From contig JAEUKI010000086.1 of NCBI GenBank assembly GCA_016793325.1, positions 1-51,443 on the forward strand: a stretch of 51,443 nucleotides of DNA, in the 5' to 3' direction. The stretch's first letter is position 1. Every line of letters begins with the position of its first letter. The notes beneath the pieces were generated by a model that saw nothing but the letters and a program-made list of their open reading frames with translations, was not told the origin of the DNA and made no database searches. The position numbers and the translations under genes are program-made. Positions 44,526 to 51,443 of the stretch are shown here, in pieces. This DNA is from Myxococcales bacterium (GTDB taxonomy: Bacteria > Myxococcota_A > Polyangia > Polyangiales > Ga0077539).

Positions 44526-45056
44526 ATGACCTCGATCGAAGAAGTGCGCACACGGATTCAACGCGCGCGGTCGCTCCGCGAGCTCGCGGACATCCGAGCA
44601 AACCTCCATCCCCTCGGGCCGTTTCTCGAAGACCTCTGGCGTCGGCGCATCGCGCTCTGCAAGACGATCGACGAGCTGTGCGACCTCGAGCGGCGCGTTC
44701 GGCGCATTCGGAGCTATCCGTTGCGCGACAAGCTCGAGCGGGCGCTCACGATCCGCGAGCGAGAGATCGCCTTCGTCACGAGCGCCGAGCGCGCGGCCAA
44801 CGACGCTCCAGCGCGCGAGCGGGCGGCGCTCGATCGAGCGATCCACCGAGCGCACGCGTCACGCGGGGCGCGCGAGGCCATCGTTCGCTACCTCGCGCAG
44901 CGCGAAGAGCTCTACGCGAGCACGCGGCCCGCGTATCGCGAGGCCCTCGTGTCGTGGCTGGCGGCGAGGTTTCCCGAAGAGTTCGAGAGCCGCGCGCGCG
45001 CCGAGCAAGCGGTGGCGCAGGCGGAAGAAGAGAGCGTTCGCAGGCGCGTGGCGTAA
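44526..45056 (+). CDS. Helical protein of unknown function, partly duplicated at 48.5 kb
   Basis: 176 aa. A GAGGGC lies before the ATG. Composition is Arg/Glu/Ala-rich with long amphipathic helices (RTRIQRARSLRELADIR, DLERRVRRIRS, RALTIREREIAFV, ARAEQAVAQAEEESVRR); no signal peptide or known domain. It is co-transcribed with the sigma-like regulator. Its last 55 codons are repeated almost exactly at 48528-48708, where the upstream part is missing. Confidence 0.7.
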   Translation: MTSIEEVRTRIQRARSLRELADIRANLHPLGPFLEDLWRRRIALCKTIDELCDLERRVRRIRSYPLRDKLERALTIREREIAFVTSAERAANDAPARERAALDRAIHRAHASRGAREAIVRYLAQREELYASTRPAYREALVSWLAARFPEEFESRARAEQAVAQAEEESVRRRVA

Positions 45057-45072
45057 GTGAGTCATGGTGACC
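44892..45072. repeat. Direct repeat copy A (181 bp, 3 mismatches to 48528-48708)
   Basis: 44892-45072 matches 48528-48708 over 181 bp at a fixed offset of 3636 bp, with three differences that I can count. The copy covers the 3' end of the helical-protein gene and the end of a convergent gene. Homology continues to the right in more diverged form, with a deletion in this copy. Confidence 0.85.
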
Positions 45073-45320
45073 CGTCAGAGACCGCGAACGCACAGCGAGG
45101 ACCGCGCGCGGGGGCGTCGGCGGTTTCGATCGTGAACCAGGGAGTAGCGTGAGCCATCGGAGTCACGGAGCGAGTCGAGAGAGAGTTGGGAGCGAGCGCA
45201 CAACGGTATCGTGAATCGTGAATCGTGAACCGCGGGCGCGCAGGCGAGCGTCTGCAACGAGGGCAGCGATCGACGAACTGGACGAGATCAACGTCGTCCC
45301 ACGAGCGGCGCGTGATCGTC
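45062..45320 (-). pseudogene. Decayed copy of the zinc-ribbon and MORN genes of 48.7-49.6 kb
   Basis: On the minus strand this encodes MAHATPWFTIETADAP and GPRCAFAV, matching MTHSTPWFSIGTVDAP and CPRCAFTV of the 48698 gene, but jumps directly to the final residues SP and stop, losing the middle; the first zinc Cys is Gly. Upstream, SWDDVDLVQFVD matches the C-terminus of the MORN protein (SWDDVDLVTFVDW). Both genes are therefore present only as remnants. Confidence 0.75.
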
Positions 45321-45364
45321 ACTACACGACCGTGCGCCGTTGGGGTATCGTCGCTCGACATCCC

Positions 45365-45856
45365 ATGCGATCTTCAACGAGCACCCTTCTCTTGCTGTGT
45401 TTTGCAGCCGCCACCGCGCACTGCGCGGGCCCGCAACCAGCGGCGGACAGCGGCGCGGACACGGGCGTATCGGACAGCGCGATCGACGCGCAGAATGCGC
45501 CGGACGAAGGAGCGATGGACGTCGCAAGTGATCAACCGTCGCCTACGGACACCGGGATCGACTCCAGACCGCCGAACGACACCGGAGTCGACACGGGAGT
45601 CGCTCCTCGAGACACCGGAGTCGGAGACACTGGACTTCCGCCGTGCACGCTCGAGCCGCGAAACTGTGGAATGTGTGGCCGCATTTGTGGTGAGGGCGCC
45701 CTCAGCGGCAGACCACTGTGCGCAGAAGTGGCGACAGGGCGATGGGACTGCGTCAACAACTGTGCTGGGTTCGGAACATCGTGCGGGCACCCTATGGGCG
45801 GCCGGATATGTTGCGCGTCAGGATTTTGCGCGCCGGGTGGTGTGGGGTGCTTCTAG
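45365..45856 (+). CDS. DTG-repeat lipoprotein, copy 1
   Basis: 163 aa from ATG 45365. Signal with candidate lipobox ending TAHC (Cys20). An Asp/Thr/Gly stalk (DTGVSDSAID, NDTGVDTGV, RDTGVGDTG) leads to a C-terminal Cys-rich module (CTLEPRNCGMCGRIC, RWDCVNNC, CCASGFC). A second copy with about 85-90% similar protein sequence lies at 46755. It is convergent with a spike-gene remnant. Function unknown; a surface-anchored partner or immunity role is speculation. Confidence 0.7.
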   Translation: MRSSTSTLLLLCFAAATAHCAGPQPAADSGADTGVSDSAIDAQNAPDEGAMDVASDQPSPTDTGIDSRPPNDTGVDTGVAPRDTGVGDTGLPPCTLEPRNCGMCGRICGEGALSGRPLCAEVATGRWDCVNNCAGFGTSCGHPMGGRICCASGFCAPGGVGCF

Positions 45857-45947
45857 CAAACGGCAGCGCATCTGAGGTTGATTTCGAGTATTTTTCCAAT
45901 CGGAACTCGTCGGCCGCAATGCGCACTGTGATCGAATGAAGGCTCAG

Positions 45948-46620
45948 TCAGTCGGTTCTTACTGTTGGTGAGCCATCGGTGATGGTTCCGGAAATCGCAA
46001 TCGAACCACCACCACTGACGGGGCCTGGCATTGTGAGAGTGACTGTCTGCGGGGCTCCCGACGGCGGAGTGTAGACAATCTGTAGCTGAGTGGGTGAGCC
46101 GGGGTTCGACGCAAACGCAATTGCGCCGTTCCCTGTCGGGTCGTTGTTTCGAGCGACACGTCTCGGACCAGTTCCCGTACACCCAAGGCGGACCTCATCG
46201 GCACGAAGGTCAATTCGCTGCGCGAGCGGGAGAGTACTCTGCCAAGCCAAGACGAATGGCTTTGTGCGATCGCCATTCAGAAACGATACGGCACAGAAGC
46301 ACTGCCGGTCTGGCTCGATATCAACGGTATGAGCCGGCGCCCCACCAAACAACGGCACTCTGACGAGGCCGGCGATCTTCCTCTTGTCTGGCGGGAGATC
46401 GGGCTCGATCTCGACATCGACCGTGGCGAGATCTGCGCTCTGAGCGGCGACGCGGGCGAGGTACGTTCCGAGGTACACGCTCGACTCGATCTCTTCGAAC
46501 TGCTGAACGTTGTACTCGAGCGCGGCTCGGTCCCGACCGATCGGCTGATCCTCGCGCTCGAACAACAGCCGCGCTCGATGCGCTCCCCCCGTCCAGCACG
46601 AACAACTCCATCGACGACAC
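45948..46620 (-). pseudogene. Frameshifted, 5'-truncated copy of the spike gene
   Basis: The minus strand repeats the spike gene at 47.7-48.5 kb (ARLLFEREDQPIGRD, VYLGTYLARVAAQSADL, DLPPDKRKIAGLVRVPL, FLNGDRTKPFVLAW, RVARNNDPTGNGAIA, ending SGTITDGSPTVRTD). In the run after the start-proximal LDGG it has six C on the plus strand (46585-46590) where the other copy has five, which shifts the frame. Homology ends just upstream of MELF, so the N-terminus is lost. Codons downstream of the shift remain intact, which suggests recent decay. Confidence 0.7.
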
Positions 46621-46754
46621 GCGATGGAGCAGCCGTTTCTGCGTGTTGCTCTTCGCTCCGCGGGCGCAGGAGGGACGGTGCCGCCCTTGGCACAGCTACC
46701 AACGATCGTCACGACACGATCGTGCGCTGTTGGGCTATCGTCGCTCGACATCCC

Positions 46755-47243
46755 ATGCGATCTTCAACGAGCACCCTTCTCTTGCTGTGTTTTGCAGTCA
46801 TGGCCACGCACTGCGCGGGCCCGCAGCCTGCGGCGGACAGCGGCGTGGACACGGGCGTATCGGACGGGGCGATCGACGCGCAGAATGCGCCGGACGAAGG
46901 CGCGATGGACGTCGCGACCGATCAGCCGTCGCCTACGGACACCGGGATCGACTCCAGACTGCCGAACGACACCGGAGTCGACACGGGAGTCGCTCCTCGA
47001 GACACCGGAGTGGGAGACACTGGACTTCCGCCATGCACGCTCGATCCACGAAACTGCGGAATGTGTGGCCGCGTTTGTGGTCAGGGTGCCTTGAGCGGCC
47101 GCCCCGCGTGTGCTGAAGTCGCGACAGGGCGATGGGACTGCGTCAACAACTGCACTGGTTTCGGCGAGGGTTGTGGCTATCCGGGCGGCGGTGGCGTGTG
47201 CTGCGCGTCGGGGTGCGGTCCGATCGACACGGGGTGTCGCTGA
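46755..47243 (+). CDS. DTG-repeat lipoprotein, copy 2
   Basis: 162 aa from ATG 46755. Closely parallels the 45365 gene: identical start MRSSTSTLLLLCFA, the same DTGVDTGV stalk and CGMCGRVC module, diverging mainly at the end (GYPGGGGVCCASGCGPIDTGC). About 65 bp upstream of the start is also shared, so the promoter was duplicated too. It is convergent with the intact spike gene beyond a 450-bp gap. Confidence 0.7.
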   Translation: MRSSTSTLLLLCFAVMATHCAGPQPAADSGVDTGVSDGAIDAQNAPDEGAMDVATDQPSPTDTGIDSRLPNDTGVDTGVAPRDTGVGDTGLPPCTLDPRNCGMCGRVCGQGALSGRPACAEVATGRWDCVNNCTGFGEGCGYPGGGGVCCASGCGPIDTGCR

Positions 47244-47693
47244 TGGAGCGCATACTGTCGTCGCCGGCTCAGTTGTTTCTGTGATTGCTGCGCTCAAAGC
47301 TGTCGGGACCGTATGGTAGTCCGCCGACAATCGGAACGCACCCGAAGAGCTCGCGGCCCGGCGGCGGCCAACTCATCGCCAGAAGGGGCCGCACGACGAG
47401 CGGCAGAGCGAGCGCTCGCACGAGCACGAGCCGAGCAATGGAGGACTGCAGCCGATGCCGCGCACCTCGCGGCAGAAGCACCGTGCTCGCCGCCGCTGAG
47501 CAACTCGTATAGTGGTCCGACGCACACGCCGCGCTCGGGGCGCTCGTGGCACGGTGCCAGTAGATACCGACACCACAGTGGATACTACACCACGCCCGCG
47601 ACAGACCTTGAAGTTGCCCAGGCGGATCGGCGCTGTTGAAAGCCAGTCCAAACGAATACTGCGAATCGGGAAACCGACGACCGCCGTATTGTG
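47244..47693. other. 450-bp stretch without a confident gene
   Basis: Several overlapping open frames exist on both strands, but none has a consistent high-GC third position or a good start. The least bad is a 92-codon leftward frame (47651-47373, TTG start) with a Cys-rich end (CFCREVRGIGC, CSCERSLCRSSC). The stretch separates the second lipoprotein from the spike gene and has no counterpart between the first lipoprotein and the spike remnant, so it may be an insertion or degraded DNA. Confidence 0.4.
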
Positions 47694-48500
47694 TTAGTCC
47701 GTCTTCACGCTCGGTGACCCGTCGGTGATTGTTCCCGAAATCGTCAGCGTTCCTCCACCGCTTACGCCGCCCGGCATGCTGAGCGTCACCGTCTGCGGAG
47801 CGCCTCCCGGCGGAGTGTAGACGATTTGCAGCGATTGGCTTGCTGGCGGCGGGCCCGGGGCGGGAAGCGACGAGAACACGATGGTTCCGCTTCCTGTGGG
47901 ATCATTGTTTCGAGCGACCTTGCGTGTACCGCCCTCGCCCAACTGGATTTCTTCGCCACGAATGCGATTTCTCTTCGATCGCTTCGTGCTGTTGCTGGCA
48001 GACGCTCCAGGCCATCCGACAATGAAGGGTTTTGCTCGATCGCCGTTGAGAAAGCCGACGACGCCGAAGTACTCAGATGTGCCATCGAGCCGAAGCTCAA
48101 TTACGCCACCCGGCACGCTTCCGTAGAGGGGCACTCTGACGAGTCCAGCGATCTTCCTCTTGTCTGGCGGGACATCGGGCTCGATCTCGACATCGACCGT
48201 GGCGAGATCTGCGCTCTGAGCGACGACGCGCGCGAGGTACGTTCCGAGGTACACGCTCGACTCGATCTCTTCGAACTGCTGAACGTTGTACTCGAGCGCA
48301 GCTCGGTCCCGACCGATCGGCTGATCCTCGCGCTCGAACAAAAGACGCGCTCGATGCGCTCCCCCGTCCAGCACGAACAACTCCATCGACGACGACACGC
48401 GATGGACCTGCCACGGACGCCTGACAACAGCGCGGCGGGCATCGCGTCCGAGCCCTAGCTCGGCAGCGTCGTTGATCGGGTCGGAGCGAAGCAGCGTCAC
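47694..48500 (-). CDS. Phage/T6SS-like spike or spike-tip protein (gpV/VgrG-like OB and PAAR-like end)
   Basis: 268 aa from GTG 48500, or 230 aa from ATG 48386. VDVEIEPDVPPDKRKIAGLVRV and GFLNGDRAKPFIVGW resemble the OB-fold region of gpV/gp45/VgrG spikes, in which a GDxxRPxVVG strand recurs. The end, VARNNDPTGSGTIVFSS, a Gly/Ser-rich beta stretch, then SGTITDGSPSVKTD, resembles the tip segment of phage baseplate spikes and PAAR-like proteins. The reading frame continues upstream into a duplicated block at 48528, so the original N-terminus may be lost. A second, frameshifted copy lies at 45948. The family call is from motif memory. Confidence 0.6.
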   Translation of the reverse strand: MTLLRSDPINDAAELGLGRDARRAVVRRPWQVHRVSSSMELFVLDGGAHRARLLFEREDQPIGRDRAALEYNVQQFEEIESSVYLGTYLARVVAQSADLATVDVEIEPDVPPDKRKIAGLVRVPLYGSVPGGVIELRLDGTSEYFGVVGFLNGDRAKPFIVGWPGASASNSTKRSKRNRIRGEEIQLGEGGTRKVARNNDPTGSGTIVFSSLPAPGPPPASQSLQIVYTPPGGAPQTVTLSMPGGVSGGGTLTISGTITDGSPSVKTD

Positions 48501-48527
48501 TCCGTCGGGATCGACCTCGGGCCAGCG

Positions 48528-48708
48528 CTCGCGCAGCGCGAAGAGCTCTACGCGAGCACGCGGCCCGCGTATCGCGAGGCCCTCGTGTCGTGGCTGGCGG
48601 CGAGGTTTCCCGAAGAGTTCGAGAGCCGCGCGCGCGCCGAGCAAGCGGTGGCGCAGGCCGAAGAAGAGAGCGTTCGCAGGCGCGTAGCGTAAGCGAGTCA
48701 TGGTGACC
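48528..48708. repeat. Direct repeat copy B, with orphan 3' end of the helical-protein gene
   Basis: This repeats 44892-45072 with three mismatches. It holds only the last 55 codons and stop of the helical-protein gene, so that copy is a 5'-truncated fragment. The left edge of the repeat is also where the upstream part of the spike reading frame is cut. Homology in the convergent genes runs on to about 49.17 kb. Confidence 0.85.
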
Positions 48709-49012
48709 GAGCGCCGAGAAAGAGCTCCTCGATCGACGCGAGCAGCTCGACGAACTCGAGCTCGTCGAGTTGTTCGAGAGCCCAGCGAAGAAACGACGCG
48801 ACGGGCCTCGGCGCGTACTCGACCGAGATCCAGAGCGATCGATCGGGCGTGCCCCACGTGAGAGACGCGCCCCCGCAACCGCCACACGGACGCACGTGGT
48901 GATCGAGCGAGGGAGCCCACGCCGCGACCGTAAACGCGCAGCGAGGACAGCGCGCGGGGGCGTCGACGGTTCCAATCGAGAACCAGGGAGTGGAGTGAGT
49001 CATCGGAGTCAT
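48698..49012 (-). CDS. Small zinc-ribbon protein
   Basis: 104 aa from ATG 49012 (MTPMTHSTPWFS). CPRC near residue 25 and CGGC about 25 residues later form a zinc-ribbon pair. The second half (WISVEYAPRPVASFLRWALEQLDELEFVELLASIEELFL) is helical and acidic. Followed by the duplicated block; preceded by the MORN protein in the same direction. A deleted version exists at 45062. Possibly part of an effector-immunity cassette; no function is known. Confidence 0.6.
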   Translation of the reverse strand: MTPMTHSTPWFSIGTVDAPARCPRCAFTVAAWAPSLDHHVRPCGGCGGASLTWGTPDRSLWISVEYAPRPVASFLRWALEQLDELEFVELLASIEELFLGARSP

Positions 49013-49120
49013 GGAACGAGTTGGGAGGGAGTTGGTAGCGCGCGCACAACCGCATCGTGAACCGCGGGCGCGCGCGGGAACAGCGGCCGTGCGGACGAGC
49101 ATTTGCAGCCAGGGTAGCAA

Positions 49121-49582
49121 TCACCAGTCGACGAACGTGACGAGATCGACGTCGTCCCACGAGCGCGGCACCGCGGGCGCATCGTCGTAGTAGGCCCGCA
49201 ATCGACGTTCGGCATCCAGAACGTCAGGACTCATGCGCAGGTCGGAGTCTTCGACAAGCTCCCCTTCGCCGGACCAACATCGGCGCAAGAGCTCGACACC
49301 AATAATCGATAGCGAGGCTCGTACCAGCCGCCCCTCATCGTCCCACTCGCGCGCGAGTCCGTGCCAGACATCACGGAAATACTGAGAATCCTCGCTTACC
49401 TCCCCAGCATCATCCCAAACTGTACTCCGTCCCCAACGAAGTCCGTGACGATACTCGTGTTTCCAGATTCCTCCGTCGCGCTCCGTGGTCGCTGATACAA
49501 CTCCAGTGAATGGTTCACCCCGGTAGAGGTAATTTCCAAAGCTAGGATTGTAGTCGAGATCGTCTGGCGCAATCACTGTCAT
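49121..49582 (-). CDS. MORN-repeat protein, YwqK-type immunity/antitoxin-like
   Basis: 153 aa from ATG 49582. MORN_2-like repeats: YLYRGEPFTGVV, WKHEYRHGLRWGRSTVWDDAG, YFRDVWHGLAREWDDEGRLV. Such repeats occur in YwqK-family proteins annotated as toxin-system immunity or antitoxin components. No toxin is adjacent; the nearest candidates are the spike gene downstream and unknown small genes. The C-terminus SWDDVDLVTFVDW is also found as a remnant near 45.3 kb. Confidence 0.65.
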   Translation of the reverse strand: MTVIAPDDLDYNPSFGNYLYRGEPFTGVVSATTERDGGIWKHEYRHGLRWGRSTVWDDAGEVSEDSQYFRDVWHGLAREWDDEGRLVRASLSIIGVELLRRCWSGEGELVEDSDLRMSPDVLDAERRLRAYYDDAPAVPRSWDDVDLVTFVDW

Positions 49583-49693
49583 TGTCGAGACTCGGGACGA
49601 GTATGCTGGTCTGGATCACAAAAGCAACGCGCTGCGGGTTGCGGCCCGGAGCTTGTCGCTTGGCGCGAGTCTGTCTTCACACTTGGCGCACCA

Positions 49694-49975
49694 TCAATCG
49701 TCTCTGGGCCGACGGCCAGCGGTGACGACAGCGAGGTCGGACGGCGCAACGGGCACGTCGACAACCGGAACGCCCTCGTCCAGCAATCGCTGCATCACTG
49801 CATCGTGAACATCCCCCATCATCACGAGCAAGTTTTCTCCCGCGTCGTAGAGGATCATTCCGTCGCGACTGCGCCGGAGAACGAGCTCCGCCTTGCGAGG
49901 CAGGTACATCGCAACGAAGCGCTCCACGCGCTTTTCGAATCGCAGTTGCCGCTTGCTCTTCGTTTGCATCGCCAT
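49694..49975 (-). CDS. Small protein of unknown function in the ATP-grasp operon
   Basis: 93 aa from ATG 49975. N-terminal basic helix (KSKRQLRFEKRVERFV), then beta segments (KAELVLRRSRDGMILYDAGENLLVMMG) and an acidic helix, ending VVDVPVAPSDLAVVTAGRR. No family recognised. It lies 6 bp after the 87-aa gene, so it is probably co-translated. The 111 bp to the MORN gene downstream hold no clear terminator. Confidence 0.6.
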   Translation of the reverse strand: MAMQTKSKRQLRFEKRVERFVAMYLPRKAELVLRRSRDGMILYDAGENLLVMMGDVHDAVMQRLLDEGVPVVDVPVAPSDLAVVTAGRRPRDD

Positions 49976-49981
49976 GCTCTT

Positions 49982-50245
49982 TCAATCACCCACTTCGCGC
50001 TTTCGAGCGAGTCGCGCTCGCAGGATTCGCGGCTCGTTCCACGCGCCCTCGATGACGCCCGCGGCGCGGAGCCTCTCGACAGCCCTCGCGTAGAGCCGGT
50101 TCGGAATCGGCACCATCTCGCGACTCACGAGGTAGCACACAATCGTCGTGCTGCCCGCGCGACGCAGCCACACGTCACACGCGCGCGCTTCGAGTTCGGA
50201 AAGCCACTGCTCGACGTCTTCGGGCTCGGGCGGATCGAGGCTCAT
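49982..50245 (-). CDS. Small helical protein in the ATP-grasp operon
   Basis: 87 aa from ATG 50245, which overlaps the upstream stop as ATGA. Acidic start (PPEPEDVEQWLSELEA) then SREMVPIPNRLYARAVERLRAAG with a Trp (GAWNEPRIL) and a basic end (RARLARKREV), a layout like a small winged-helix or adaptor. Tight coupling to the ATP-grasp gene suggests a functional link, for example as substrate or adaptor. Confidence 0.6.
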   Translation of the reverse strand: MSLDPPEPEDVEQWLSELEARACDVWLRRAGSTTIVCYLVSREMVPIPNRLYARAVERLRAAGVIEGAWNEPRILRARLARKREVGD

Positions 50246-51153
50246 CGCGCCCCCGGCTCGCTCGCGAGCGCGCGATAGAACCGCTCGGGCGCGAGCGCTT
50301 CGGGGAGGCCCGCGACCTGCGCGTCGCCGAGCTCCATGATGATCCATCGGCCGTCGGTGCGGCGCGCGACGTCCATCGTGAACAAGCGGCTCTCGATTCG
50401 CGCGCACTCTTGCGCGAAGAGCTCGCTCGGAAGCGATTCGTCTCGGTAGTCGCCCTCTTCCCAATACGGCGCCGAGAGCCACGGCCGACCGTCGCGAACG
50501 AACACACGAAACTCGCGCGTGAGCGGCATCTTGCTCTTCGAGTGCGTCGCCAACGGCTCGAGCGACACGAACTCGCGAAACACCAGGCCTCCCACGAGGC
50601 GCTCTCCCTGCAGCTCGATGAAGCGCTCGGTCACGCGCAGCACCGCGTCTCGGTCGCGCGCGGATCGAATGAAGCAGGCCTCGTCCCAGTGGTGCTTCTG
50701 CGACTTGACGTAGTCCTTCACGATCAACGGCGCGTCGCCGAAGGGCTCGAGCATCGCGAGAAGCTCGTCGGGCTCGAACCGCGCGCCGCGCGTCGTCCAC
50801 ACGCTCTTCGGCGTGTGTTCTCGGAGCGACGGATACCACTCGGGCAAGTGGTGCGTGTGTCGATACTGCGCCTCGGTGTTGAGCAGCGCGACGCCCCGCG
50901 CGGCGAGCGCTCCGCGGAGCGCTCCGTAGTCCTCGACCGAGAGCATCCACCCCCGAAACACCGCGTCGACCGCCGGCTCGACAGGCGCGACGCGACGCAC
51001 CGCTCGCTCGAACGCGCGCTCGTCGAGGGCGGCCGCGTCGAGCAAGCGCACCGCCAACCCCGCCTCGCGCGCCGCCGCGAACTCCGCTTCGAACGACGGA
51101 TCCACGCGCTTCGAGTCCAGCGGATGCGACGAGAACACCACGAGCGAAACCAT
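50242..51153 (-). CDS. R2K/CDC123-type ATP-grasp protein
   Basis: 303 aa from ATG 51153 (MVSLVVF); an upstream frame continues through repeat DNA. ATP-grasp features: PLIVKDYVKSQKHHWDEACFI with two lysines, FREFVSLEP, LTREFRVFV with Arg, FTMDVARRTDG and WIIMELGDAQVAGLP with the metal-binding acidic residues. This matches the R2K clade related to eukaryotic CDC123, proposed to catalyse ATP-dependent protein or peptide modification. It is the first gene of a tight three-gene unit with the 87- and 93-aa proteins. Substrate unknown. Confidence 0.8.
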   Translation of the reverse strand: MVSLVVFSSHPLDSKRVDPSFEAEFAAAREAGLAVRLLDAAALDERAFERAVRRVAPVEPAVDAVFRGWMLSVEDYGALRGALAARGVALLNTEAQYRHTHHLPEWYPSLREHTPKSVWTTRGARFEPDELLAMLEPFGDAPLIVKDYVKSQKHHWDEACFIRSARDRDAVLRVTERFIELQGERLVGGLVFREFVSLEPLATHSKSKMPLTREFRVFVRDGRPWLSAPYWEEGDYRDESLPSELFAQECARIESRLFTMDVARRTDGRWIIMELGDAQVAGLPEALAPERFYRALASEPGAR

Positions 51154-51443
51154 CGACCGCGATCGTACCCGCATCGCAGCGAGATGCGGCAGCGAGCGGA
51201 GCGCAGCAGCAACCGGAGCGCGGCAGCAAGCGGCCAGGCGGGCGCGGCAGCAAGCGCTCATCACTCGTCACCTGTGGTGAACGAACGGGAAAATCGCAGG
51301 TAAAACTCCATCATGCTCAGCGGCTGTCCCCCAACTGAAGTTGGGGGCAGCGAGAGTCGATCCGTGCGCCGCTACCGGCGCACTTCACGATCAGAAGCCA
51401 TCGCACTGGGTACAGCATTTTTGCTGTCCGTTGTGCCTTCTCG
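51154..51443. other. Gene-free window end with repeats and three hairpins
   Basis: 51180-51255 carries GCGGCAGCAAGCG-type repeats related to those near 381-417. Further on are three strong hairpins: CCCCCAACT-GA-AGTTGGGGG (about 51327-51346), GTGCGCCG-CTAC-CGGCGCAC (about 51365-51384) and ACAGCA-TTTT-TGCTGT (about 51413-51428). No gene is supported. The hairpin series may belong to a structured RNA, an element end or stacked terminators; the right neighbour is outside the window. Confidence 0.55.

Noticed and set aside
47551..47590. Third copy of the GTAGTA-type operator
   Set aside because: GTAGATAC and GATACTAC occur here 13 nt apart, but the arms do not match the GTAGTA-NN-TACTAC spacing and there is no matching promoter.
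47285..47639. Two rightward frames after the second lipoprotein gene
   Set aside because: Third positions are not GC-enriched and starts are poor; kept only as an uncertain stretch.

Overview
The window is about 51 kb of very GC-rich DNA whose genes use almost only G or C in third codon positions. I read it as a chromosome segment of a myxobacterium-like organism (Myxococcota, perhaps Polyangiales or Sandaracinus-like). Supporting signs are several Ser/Thr protein kinases, two FHA plus AAA+ enhancer-binding regulators, an AgmX/PglI-type lipoprotein, a PEGA/TPR protein, many secreted lipoproteins with Asp/Ala/Gly/Thr linkers, and two proteins with MYXO-CTERM-like C-termini (Cys, membrane helix, Arg cluster). 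This placement is inference; no rRNA is present.

Layout. 1-467: non-coding, with a perfect 52-bp inverted repeat. 0.5-3.3 kb: a SPASM-like radical SAM protein divergent from a dihydrolipoyl dehydrogenase, then an imperfect long-stem terminator. 3.5-8.4 kb (minus): a MoxR ATPase / DUF58 / TgpA-like transglutaminase / Rossmann protein operon with stop-start overlaps. 8.5-10.2 kb: a lipoprotein and a small P-loop kinase. 10.4-15.3 kb: a kinase fused to a P-loop-less ATPase region, overlapping an FHA-AAA+ regulator with an altered GAFTGA loop. 15.3-17.3 kb: a secreted intradiol dioxygenase-like protein and two lipoproteins. 17.4-21.4 kb: aerobic benzoyl-CoA genes boxB and boxC, divergent from boxR, with two TGCA-type palindromes between them. 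21.5-32.6 kb: secreted and lipid-anchored proteins, a CotH-like kinase coupled to a two-component system, a VanY-type peptidase, and an intergenic cluster of palindromes. 32.7-38.2 kb: a second kinase with a second FHA-sigma54 activator and a PEGA protein, a Cys/Met PLP enzyme and a small STAS-like protein. 38.3-41.5 kb: clpS-clpA and a small protein.

At 41538 a tRNA-Gly(CCC) marks the start of an accessory region that runs to at least 49 kb. It holds two related lambda-repressor-type HTH proteins, an ImmA/IrrE-like HETAH protein, a sigma-region-4-like regulator with a CPWVSC motif, and duplicated spike-tip and lipoprotein genes. It also holds a MORN-repeat immunity-like protein and a zinc-ribbon protein, with decayed duplicates of both. 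Two promoters in it share one architecture: TTGAC(C/T), a 17-bp spacer, a GTAGTA-NN-TACTAC palindrome entering the -10 box at the same register, and an ATG exactly 7 nt after the -10. I read this as an island with its own repressor circuit and injection-system-like cargo; it is the best candidate here for an undescribed system.

The right end holds a three-gene operon with an R2K/CDC123-type ATP-grasp enzyme and two small proteins. It is followed by a stretch with three strong hairpins that continues past the window edge.
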